Assembly: GCA_029204225.1 (NCBI GenBank)
Contig: CM055095.1
Span: 52,673,836 to 52,737,835 of the forward strand
Length of the DNA stretch: 64,000 bases
Source of the DNA: Diphasiastrum complanatum
Taxonomy: Eukaryota; Streptophyta; Lycopodiopsida; Lycopodiales; Lycopodiaceae
Reading direction: 5' to 3'
Below are positions 41,201 to 53,200 of the stretch, in pieces. Within the stretch, counting starts at the first letter, position 1. Each line of letters opens with the position of its first letter. The translations under genes and the position numbers were made by a program. The notes below the pieces were generated by a model. That model saw only the letters and a list, made by a program, of their open reading frames with translations. It searched no databases and was not told the origin of the DNA.

Positions 41201-44200
41201 ATGTGAGAAATTCAAATGAGGTTCGAATCAAATGAGTGTCGGATGATTGTTGAATAATTGTCACCTCCCCAATCTGAACTAGTGAATCCTTTGCAAAGTT
41301 ATAGTAGGTTCATGGTTGCCATTGTTGCATAAAAATTCATATTTAGTAGCTCAAATGTACTTGAGCACTCTTTTCAGAGCCTTCCAATGAACCAAACCTT
41401 GATTAGACATGTATTGGCTGAGATTGCTAATGGTATGGGCTAGATTTGGTCTAGTCTATATATACTTAGACTTTTGAAGTAGAGCATGTGTCCTTAGATA
41501 ACTTCAAACCAGGATCCAATGGGCTTACAATCATGCATAGAAATTAAAAAAAAAAAAACTTTGCAAGTACATTTTTTGACTTAGTAAAGTAATCTTCTTG
41601 GATTGTCTCTGAAGATTTGAATTCCAAGAAGATATTGAGCAGGCCCTAAATTTGTTATGTCAAATTCTTTTGACAATTGAGATTTAAGTTTACATAATAA
41701 TATCATGATCATTGTCAAGTAATAGTGCATCATCTACATACAAAGCAATAATTATGTAACAAGGGCCTTCAAACTTCTTGTAAACATTTCCAATTGCTGT
41801 ATTTGCTGAAAATCCAAGATGTCGAAGGAACTCATTTATTTTTTAGGACTAGGCCTGGGAGCCCGTTTGAGCTTATATAGGGCCTTGTGAATTCTGCTAA
41901 TTTTGTGTTTTGAAATCGGTTGAAATCCTTCTGGCTGTTTCAAATAAATTTTTTCATAAATAAGACCAATAAGACTTACAATCTGAACATGCATTTGATG
42001 CAATTCTAGATTTTAGCAGTGTTGTCTTAATTTTTATTACATTTTGATCAGGAAGTGGAGGGCCTTCGTGGCGGAAGAACTTGTGGTATGGGATGCAGGC
42101 GATTCCAAAATGAAGATCTGAAACTAACTGGGTCAGTTGACTATAGTAAGGCCGTAAATCTTAGTGATGCCAAATACTATCGGTCATAAAACGGGTGTTT
42201 TGTCGGAAATTTGAGATATTGGTCATGACCCCCCATTTTCTGGATATCTCAAATTTACAACACCGGAAACCCGGTAAGCTATTTTTTTGTAAAAGATATA
42301 TTGGTGAATTTCTTAACACATAATTAACCCGTTTTTTTTGTGATTCTTTGGAAGGTAATTTTAATTAACTTTTGACCATGGACGATGTCACATAAATGGT
42401 TAATGGAAGCGTTTCCATGATTGCTTTATCTACTTGAACCTTCAAGAAATTCTTTTCTGATTTACGGATTAATTCTCAAGCTTGGTAATGTAGAGATCTT
42501 GTGATAAATCACCGTGTTGGGACATCATTGGTATTTGCTTACAATGATGCAGCACTTCTTTGTCTTCAAGATTTTCTCGGATCTCTTTTTTAAACTTCTC
42601 TAGAGCAAATCTCGATTGATATGCACCTCTTGGGAACTTGTGTCGTTTCCTGTTATAAGAGGGGGAGAAGTTGAAAGAAAAGAGAGTTATCAAGGAGAAA
42701 CATCGGTCAAGGATTCCAAGAGGAATCTGTCATATCGATGATGGACCTTTTTTTATAATCAGAAACGGTAGGATATTTTGATATTACAGAAATCCTTTAT
42801 GGATTATAGTAGATATCAGGTTTGAAGATTTAACGGGGGGAAAAATTAGAAAGCACTCTTGCAGTAGAAAAGTAGCTGATAACAAGTCCGATTGATTTGT
42901 GTCAGAACTACTGAATTCTATTGCAAAATGGGGGTTTGTTGAAACCTGTTCCTTGCTGGGAGTAGTCAACTTGATCTTAGTGTGGACTGAGATCCGTGGA
43001 TTGATGCAAGGAAGGAAATTCATGCTAACAATATATTCTTTTGAGTTAATCTCCGGTTGAGATTTTTGGATGTGAAATAGCACTCTTTGAGAAATATTCT
43101 CTCTTAGAGGATAACCAAGTTACAGGATTCTCGGTTATGAAAATGTTGTGTACAGATCAGGAGTTATCTGTAGAGATATGCTATGTAGTGAATCTTTGTG
43201 GGATCATTAAACCATTTGTACAAACTATCAATTCTGTGGATCTACAAAGTATTCCTTGAACTAGGTTTTTCGCATGCATAAACTAGTTGTTGGTACATAG
43301 GCATATTGATGTAAATTGTGTTTGAGACAATTTCTCGTTGGGTTATAGTAATTTCTCATTGAGAATTGCTTATTGACCTAGAATTGATTTAGAATCAGAT
43401 TAAATGTGGTGTTTTGGTACCACACCGAGACATTTAAACATTTTCTAAATCCGATACAACTAACCGAGTCAGGAGTGCTACTTCTGAGTTAGTTGTTGTA
43501 AATCAACAATAGAAATCTTACTTATGAATATTATTGTTGAAATGTATTGCTTATAAGTCACAACATTTATGAGTTATTTTGGATTCATTTACAGATGGGT
43601 GTGCATAGAATACACAAAAACTTTTGGAACTTATCTTTTCCCGTTCGGAAAGGATGGAATGCTATCCCGGAAGACTCAGGAGAGTTGGATAGTTGTGGGT
43701 TGCCAAAAGTTAGAACTTCACGTAATGAGGTTCCGGTAAATCTTAAGTTATTCTAGATTAGAACTTAAGAGTAAATTCTAGACGTATTCTAGATGAACCC
43801 TAACTTACTTATGAATATTATTGTTGAAATGTATTGCTTATAAGTCACAACATTTATGAGTTATTTTGGATTCATTTACAGATGGGTGTGCATAGAATAC
43901 ACAAAAACTTTTGGAACTTATCTTTTCCCGTTCGGAAAGGATGGAATGCTATCCCGGAAGACTCAGGAGAGTTGGATAGTTGTGGGTTGCCAAGAGTTAG
44001 AACTTCACGTAATGAGGTTCCGGTAAATCTTAAGTTATTCTAGATTAGAACTTAAGAGTAAATTCTAGACGTATTCTAGATGAACCCTAACTTTCGAATG
44101 ACACTTTGTGCAATGTCTAAAATAAGGGCGTTCTTGGAATTACAAACCTTATATGGGCACCGTGTGTGAGTTGGGAAAGTCTGGAACTTTCCAAATGGAA

Positions 44201-47200
44201 AGGACTTTTAGGAACAACTCATGTGTCTTTTAAGAATTGTAATGCACTCTTATGATTGGTATGGTCTTGGGAATATGGAGAGTTGGGATTGGTAAATCAT
44301 AACTCAGATTCTAGGAAATACCTAATCCATAGGAGAGGATAGTATTCATATTCCGGATGAATAAACAGGTTAGTGGAATTTTGGTACGACCGATCACCTT
44401 ACCAAATCGACTATGTTTATTCGGGTATAGACCAAGAAGTTTAGAGTGTCTGTTTAGGCTTTACGGATTATCAAAGTGACATTATGAACATTCGTGTTTC
44501 GAAGTTCACTAGTCGCTTTTTGGTCGACCGTATTTGCTAAACTAGAAAAGTTTAAAAGTTCTTCTGATCATTGGTTGTTGACTATGTGAGGGTATCACGT
44601 TCTTTTATTGAGTATAGGACAAGAATCATAGTTCAGATTCTAGTTATACTTGATTGTTAAAAAAAAGGATTACCTGCATGATCAGAAGATCAATTAAGAT
44701 ATGTACTTATATTTTCATAGCAATCTCCTCGGAGAGGTAGTCACCTTGATGGATATTGGGTTATAGTAAGCATTTGGCTATCGGTTATAGTTCGTACGTG
44801 CTTACGTATAATTTTAAACCTATATGATCCATTGAGGTAGAGACTCGGGTGTTCAAGTTTCAGAAAGTAGCGGATTTCCTACATGATATGCAGGAAATGC
44901 TACGGATTGTACGTGAGAATGTCGAATGTACCAGGATGGGGATCGACATTATGCAAGTCTGAAAAGATCACCGAGAGACTTCCAAGTGGGGGATTGGATA
45001 TTTTTTGTGAATCCCGATGGATTCAAGCGTAATGCGTACTGGCAAGCATTATAATTAGTCCCCTAGATATAGAGGACCGTATTAGATCTTGAAAAAGGTC
45101 GGATCCTTAGCTTACCAATTGGAACTCCCGGAAGGATTCAAGTGCATCCCGTATTTCACGTAAGCCGTCTTAGGAAGAGTCTACGTGAAGGACAACATCT
45201 TGGATCTGGAGATCAATTGGACCTGTTGGATGAATCATTGGGTGTATCTCATCTTGAACCCGAAAAGATCTTGGATACAAGAACTAAATGATTGAGAAAT
45301 CGTATAGTTACCGAGCATTTGGTTCGATGGAAGAGATGTACAGACGACGATGATTCCTGGGAACAGGAAGGAAGCTTAAGGAGGAACTTTCCCAGTTTTA
45401 AGTTCTGAGGACAAAACTTGAATAAGGGGGGAAGAATGTCATGCCCATGACTGGTCTTGAATAGCGTGTCCACGCTAGGGACTGGTAGACCAACAACCCG
45501 TAAGTTAATTGTGACTATAAGGGAATTGGGGCCCTTATGTGTACATGGTCATAATTAATGGTTGTAGGCCTAAACACTTGATGGTGGATTCGTATGGGTC
45601 TATCAGTGAGTTATTGGGGAATTGGATGATGTGGCCCAGATAGGTGTCCAGTGAGGTGTCACAGTGCACTACTAGTGGTGCATGGGCCTTGGAGGGTATA
45701 AGTATACCTATTGGGCTCTCACTAGTGTATGCTTGATAGCATGACCGGTGGCAGGATGCTGCTGGTGTGATGCCTCATTCCTCTTTGAGTGATTGATCCA
45801 TAGCTTGGGGGCTAGATCCGTTCGATCTAGGTTTGGTTGGTTTGGTTTGTCCACCATTAGGTTCCCTTGTGTTGCTTGTGATTGGCATGCTTAGAATAGG
45901 ATCCTTGGATTGAGAACTTTATAATTACATTTTCTTTATGGACGTTGGTGAGATCCTTACATATTTTTGCTTAGAAGGTGGCACCCAATTTCTCACTTGC
46001 TCTGATACATAGCTATGGGAAAAACCATCAAAATGTGGACACAAAAAGGCTTGCAGATGTCTAAAGGAAACTGTGACAAGACGATAAGCTTTAAAAGAAC
46101 TCTTTGTAACTAAGTAGATTATAAGCTGACGCTATGCTTGATTGATTTGAGCTGCTGCGAGAATCATGAGCCATTGATAGTGAAGGCTGTAAGGCCATTT
46201 TTCCTGAAGTAGGGTAAGTCCTTTGTTTCTCAAAGGGCCCACTAATAACATAATGATCAACAAATGCCAAATCATGGATGATGGGATCAAGTTCCCAAAT
46301 TAAGAACGATATGGTCCAAATGACATTCACTGACCTCTGAAGCTGAAGTTGTGAATCGGGATGTATTGCAATCTCACATAGAGATAGTGTGTTTTACTTT
46401 TTCATACCTCCATTGTAATCTCATTCTCATAGTTATATCCTTCTTTTTTTGGGTTCATTCTTATGTTTATTCTTGTTCTCTGATTTACAGAAATAATTTT
46501 GCAGATGATCATACCTTAAGTAGAGGACAAATGTTTGGAGCTGAATGATATAATATCAATTATCATGTTTATGTTTGCAGGAACATCTTTTTATTGTCTG
46601 TGAGCTTTTGAGAGCTAACCTGTATGAATTCCAGAAATACAATAAAGAATCAGGAGGAGAAGTTTATTTCACCATGCCACGGTTGCAGGTGGGAAGGTTT
46701 ATTTGCTGTACTTCCCTACTGAACTTCAAATCTTTCATCGATTTGAGAACCCTAAACTTTTGATTGCTTGGAATTTTTGCAGTCCATAACTCGTCAATGC
46801 CTTGAAGCACTGGAGTTCCTACATCAACTCGGCCTTATACATTGTGATTTGAAGCCCGAGAATATTCTCATAAAGAGTTACAGCAGATGTGAGGTGAAAG
46901 TGATTGATCTTGGAAGTAGCTGCTTTCAAACAGATAATCTCTGTTCTTATGTTCAATCACGGTCGTACCGCGCTCCAGAAGTCATTCTTGGACTTCCTTA
47001 TGATCAGAAAATTGACCTTTGGTCGCTGGGGTGCATATTGGCAGAATTGTGTTCTGGACATGTAAGTTTCCTATCAGACCCGAGATTTCAAGGTTGGTTG
47101 ATTGTGCTCCAGATTTCAAAATGCTGAATACTTTGGGTGTAATTTGAGTCATTAGAGTGAGAATGAAAACACCATAATTTTGGGAACTACAGCTTAGTTT

Positions 47201-50200
47201 ATGCCATGCTTGTGATCCTGAAAATCCCGATGGTCATACGTTTTGATGGGAAGGAGATCATTTAATCACTTTTGAGTCTGTTTGATTCTGGTATGTGCTC
47301 ACAGTTTTAAGTCTGGCATTCCTCTTTGGAGTACGAGAATGAAGTAGGTTCAATATTTAAAAATGTGATTTTACAGATACATTTAAATCATTGTGGCTTA
47401 AAATAGCTTTTGTCTAGGTCATAGGGAGACTTCTAGGCGACCTTTGGTGAATGTTAAAAAGTAAATGTATGACTTTGAGAAGGACTCATGTCATGAAATG
47501 CTTGTTGTGAGCTGCTTGTATTACTTATGTATAAAGAGTACGAGCCAACTTGGTTCTTCCTATAATAAATTTTTTGTTTGGGCATCTTTCATGATCAGTG
47601 ACTACAAAGTAATAAGCAGAATCTGGCTGATTTTTGATAATTAAGAAATCGTGGAGTGGTCTAGAGATCTACTTTGCCATTGAATGCAGAAGTTCTTTGT
47701 GTAATTGTGAAGGGTACAAAAGTTCTACAAAAGTCAATTATTGAAAGTTTCTAATAATCTCTCCAGACCAACACCATAGAGTTGTAAGCATTCATTATGG
47801 GGGTTATTTTTTTAAACTGTTACTGATGAATATTTCCTTAACTCTTTTGTGACAAAGCTGGCAAAATGGAGTGCATTCTTTTTCCTCTTTAGCAAATTGT
47901 TTTTTTATCAAAGTTAACAGTATCCATATATGTAGTAAGAATTTCTGCTCACAATTCTTTAATCAATGCATGCATCCTTGTGTTTTATTCTTTTCTGTAG
48001 TGCCTATTGTCATGATGTTCCTGTAACCTCCGAAGCAAACCTCTCAATAATAAGGATGTCTTCTCTTTCAACTTCATGTACACATGTGCAAAAAACTAGT
48101 TTCATGCTTCATGATAGCAACTTTTCAACATTAGTATATCCAAGTATAGTTTAGTGCAATAAGGTATACGAACATTGACGTAGATTATTGTGACAGGAGC
48201 ATAGTATGAAGAACCTCCATCATGGGTGCCTTGTTATCCTGACCACAAGTGAAAATATCATGTAATATAGGCAAAAAGTAGGTTAGTTTGCAACTGCAAA
48301 TTGGATGTTCACTCCATGAAGAACCACAAATAGCTACTATGGCCAACCCCCAAGTTTGTCTCTGCAATCCCATTGTTATTGCCTGTATTTGTATTGAGAT
48401 GCTGTTAGGTCTGTCTCTTGGAAAGATTGTCCTAGATGGCATTGTTTGTGCGTATGTTGACGTAGTAGCTGCGCTTGTAGACTTTGTTTACCCTGTTGTC
48501 GTGTAGGCAAGCTTGGACGCTCCTAGGTTTAGAAGTGTGGTTGAATGTGATGGCTCAACTGTAATAGTTGATGGTCTAGAAGGATTGCCTAGATTGTGCT
48601 ATGTTCCTTGCTATCTGGGGTTAGTGTAGTGGTAGCTATGATTACTTACCCGGAGGTCTCTAACCTCAAGTTTAAAGAAAGCTCAGGAAGATTAGAATAT
48701 AATGAGTCTAGGGCTGGAGAATAGTTACAAGAATACTAGAGAGGGCATGCATGGGTAGTGAGTAATCCCATACGCAGTCAATAGAATATGGCATGGTTGA
48801 GGCTATATAAGTCGATGCTTGGGCATGGATCTTGGTGGTTGGGGGCGCTTAGAGGATCAATGTAGAATGCTGTCAAGGCCAACTGACAACTTAACCGTTA
48901 TTCAAAGCAATCATAAAATGAAGGGATCATTAGGAAATGGGTTTGGTTATTGTTATTCTATTATTGGAGTTATTTGCTGAAGAGGTCGATTGTCCTTTTC
49001 TTCATTGATTTATGATTTGAGTAGAAGATAGCAAACAAAGGCTAGAGTTTTAATAAAGACTGCTATATTTTTGTAAGACACAATGAAGTCGCTATGATTC
49101 TTTTGACTATCCTGGATGAATTGCACCTTTCTTATTAGGCGTGTCGCGGAAGCTCTTTCTTTTGTTTCGTGTTCGTCCTCTCTCTTTTGATTCGCGAACA
49201 ATTTTCTGTCTTTGAATTGTCTTTTCGTGTGGAAGCTTTTACGGGATCCCAGACTTTGTTCTAGCAATCAAGAGACACAGCACAAGGCCAAGAGATACAC
49301 GAAATAGAGCGACTATATTGTCAGTTTGGTTTTAGAGCGAGATCGTCAATGTCTCGCTCGTTGGCGGAATGACTCTCTACTCTTTCGTTCTGTTCTTCTC
49401 GTTGGCAGACTTTCATGCACAACTATGGTATTTTTGCTTTCTTACTCTATTCGCTACGTCTCTCTCTGTTTCTTACAGATCTCTGTATTCACTATCTCTC
49501 TACGTACAGTTATGATCCAGAGAGGATTGTTTATACCTCCACCATGTGGAGTTTACAAGATAGCTAAACGTAGAATCACAAGACTAGTTAACGCTAATCA
49601 ACTAGTTAGTTAGTCTCCGTCGTTGCTATTCGTTTCAGCTGGGCATGAAGCCCGTTGAGCTGCCAGCTGGCAGCGCGTAAGATTTCTCTTCGTGTGTTTT
49701 CGTTCTTTCCGTTTCTCGTCCATTTTTGCGCTTTGCGGTCCTGGAGGTGTGTTTACGATTCGCGATTGATTCGCGAATCGTTCGTGCTTCGAGTCAAAGA
49801 CACGTTGACTGTCGCGAATTGTTCTCGTTCGACTTTCGTGTCTTGTTCGTGCTGCGACAAAGTTGCAGGAGTTCACCATTTTTGACAAGGCGCTCAGGTG
49901 TACTGATTATATCAGCTCTGATCCCTTTGTGGAGTAAGTGCAAGGATCATGACTATTTTTTGTGATAGATGTGCAACACGAAGTAGAATATAGCAAGCTT
50001 GTATCATACTTTGATTTGCTCAGAATTCAGTAATACAACTCGATCTATTTCCTCATGATGAAGGGTATCAGCCCGTTGCTATATACTTGTTAGTTGGTGC
50101 ATAAGTGAATGCACTTGATGTTTGTTTATGCTCACTATTGAGAAACCTAGATTAAGCGTGGTTGCTAGGTCTAGAGTCACCGAGTCCTAAGGAGCAACTT

Positions 50201-53200
50201 CTGCATTGCTCCCATCTTTTGGATTAAAAGGGAGAGCTGATCCTTGGGAAAATTTTTGTGAGAAAGAAACTTGTTTAGATGGAAATAATTATTTAAACCA
50301 TGTTACGAAGCCTTTAACAATATTTGAATGGTAGCTACTAGAATTGGTTAAGGTTGTGTTACCTTTTGTTGATTTTGACGTTGGAAACTTGGTATTAAAC
50401 TGTTAGAATCGAAGAGATTCTCTAATCGGAGTAGACTAATCTTATTAGTACTCACACAAAACATCAACCACAAGCTGAAGAAGAAGAGAGACTGCAAGAA
50501 GCTATGCTTCATAGCTGGAAACTGAGATAACAATGGAGGTGGGCGCCCATTTACTCTTATAGAGGCTGTCCACAATGAAAAGCAAAAGCTATTCTACTAC
50601 AATAGCAATTGAAATGCTAATTATGAAGTCTTAACAATAGAAATCTATGCTAACTTGGTTAAAATAGATTTCTATACTATTCTAGCAGGCTGGCCTCTAC
50701 ATTTAACCATTAATTCTAACACTCCCCCTTAATGGATAATTGATTATTAATAACACCTAGGAGAGTCCTGAACTTCTCAAATTTTTCACGACCAAGTCCT
50801 TTTGTGAAGATATCTGCAACTTGATCATTGGTGTCACAGTAGATCAACTCTACTTCACCACTTTGTAACTTTTCTCGTATAAAATGGTGCTGAACTTCAA
50901 TATGCTTTGACCTACTATGAAATACTGGATTCTTTGCAAGCTGAATACAACTCTGATTGTCACACCATAGAATTGTAGGTTCAACTTGTTCTATATGAAG
51001 ATCTTTTAGGATCCTTCGTAACCAAATTGCTTCACAAGTTGCTGATGTAGTAGCCCTCTACTCTGCCTCTGTAGAAGATAAAGCAATTGTTGGTTGCTTT
51101 TTACTACTCCAAGATATAGTTCTTGTTCCAAGATTAAATGCATATCCTGTAGTCGATCTTCTATCTTCTGCATTTCCTGCCCAGTCAGCATCAACAAAAC
51201 CCTCAAGTTTTATTTTTGTTCCTTTACCATAATAAATGCCATACCTGAGTGTCCCTTTGACATAACGCAAAATCCTTTTTGCCGCTTTCCAATGACAAAC
51301 TTTTGGTAAAGACATGAACTGACTCACCATGCTCACTGCATATGAAATGTCTGGTCGAGTAGTCGTTAGATAGATAAGACTACCTACAAGCTGCCTATAA
51401 AGTGTTTCATTCACACTTTCAGAATTTTCCTCTTTTGTAAGCTTTACACTTGGATCATATGGTGTAGAAATGGACTTACAATCAAGCATGTTAAACTTCT
51501 TGAGTAACTCTCTTGCATACTTTGCTTGTGATATGAAAAGACTTTCCTTTGATCTCCAAACTTCAATACCCAAACAATATTGAAGTCTCTCTAAATCTTT
51601 CATATCAAACTCCTGTGAAAGATTGTTCTTTATCTTCTCTATTAGTGACTTATTTGACCCTGTGATAGTAAGATCATCTACATAAAGAACAATAATGACT
51701 ATGTCATCCAAATCTTTCATAATATAAAGCGTTGACTCTGACATGCTTCTATGAAAATTCTGCTTCAAAAAATAATTGTTGATACGTGTATACCATGCTC
51801 TAGGTGCTTGTTTCAACCCATATAATGCTTTCTTCAACTTGCAAACCAAGTGCTCTTTGCCTTCACCCTCATAACCCTGAGGTTGCTCCAGATAAACCTC
51901 TTCTTCAAGGTAACCGTTCAAGAAAGCACTCTTGACATCCATTTGCTGAATATCCCATCCAAAATGAGATGCAATTGCCAAAACACTCCTCAAAGTATTC
52001 ATTTTAGCAACCGGTGCGAAAGTATCTTCATAGTCAATCCCTTCCCTCTGAGCATATCCTTTGGCTACTAATCTGGCCTTATACTTATCTATAGAACCAT
52101 CAGACTTAAACTCGGTTCTATAAATCCACTTGCAACCAATTGGTTTCTTACCTGTTGGAAGTTCAACAAGATCCCATGTCTCGTTTTTCATGATAGAACT
52201 GAACTCCTCATCCATAGCAGTTTTCCAAACTTGTTCTTTTCAGCATCTTCATAAAATAAAGGATCCTCAGAATTCAACACTGAAGCCATAAACGCATAAT
52301 GCGTTTCTTCACCATCTTCATGATAGTGTCCACTTGACCGTGTCAATCTCTTAGCTCCTTGTTGACTCGATTCTCCCTCATCCAACATTTGACTATCTTT
52401 TATAGTCTCAAAATACCATCTTGGTAACTTCTTTGTAGGTGACGTAGAAGGAGAATATGTATCAAATACCCTTGACCTTTCCTTCTGTTTACCAAGATCC
52501 ACTTGTGTAGAAGCTGTATCACATGGACCCGTATCTTCCTGAACATCATCTATAATAGGAGTTTTTGATGAAGGAGAAAATACATCCTCCTCATGATCTT
52601 CTAGGGTAAAAGACTCACTTTCTTCAAACACAACATCCTTGCTCATAATCACCTTCTTACTGGTAAGATCATAAAGGCGATATGCCTTCTCTTCCTCATC
52701 ATAACCCAAGAATAAACACTTGATTGCCTTTGAATCAAGTTTTTGACGATTATCTTTAGGAATATGAGCATATGCTATACAACCAAAAACTCGTAGATGA
52801 TCCACTTTAGGTTTTATACCTGTGAAAGCTTCTTTTGGAGTTCGATTTAGAACAACTTTTGTAGGACTTCTGTTAAGCAAGTAAACTGCTGTACTAACTG
52901 CTTCGCCCCACAAATGATTCTTGAGGTTCTTACCTCGTAGCATGCTTTGAGCACTCTCCACAATAGACTTGTTCTTTCTCTCGGCTACTCCATTATGCTG
53001 TGGTGTATCAGTTGAAGCAAATTGTCTCTTGATTCCATGTTCTTTGCAGAATTCCTGGAACTCTGTAGATATAAATTCACCTCCCTTATCTGAACGTAGA
53101 ATCTTGATTTGCTTTCCTGTCTGCTTCTCAACAAGTGATTTGAACTGAGTAAAGAACTTAAAAGCTTGACTCTTATACTTAAGCAAGTATATCCATACCT

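Noticed and set aside
43517-44093. CRISPR-like or satellite array
   Set aside because: There are only two copies and no spacers. It is a simple tandem duplication.
49326-49965. Several 76-95 codon frames on both strands, which look like small genes
   Set aside because: They lie inside the solo LTR, and their content follows LTR sequence shared with the 8.9 kb element.
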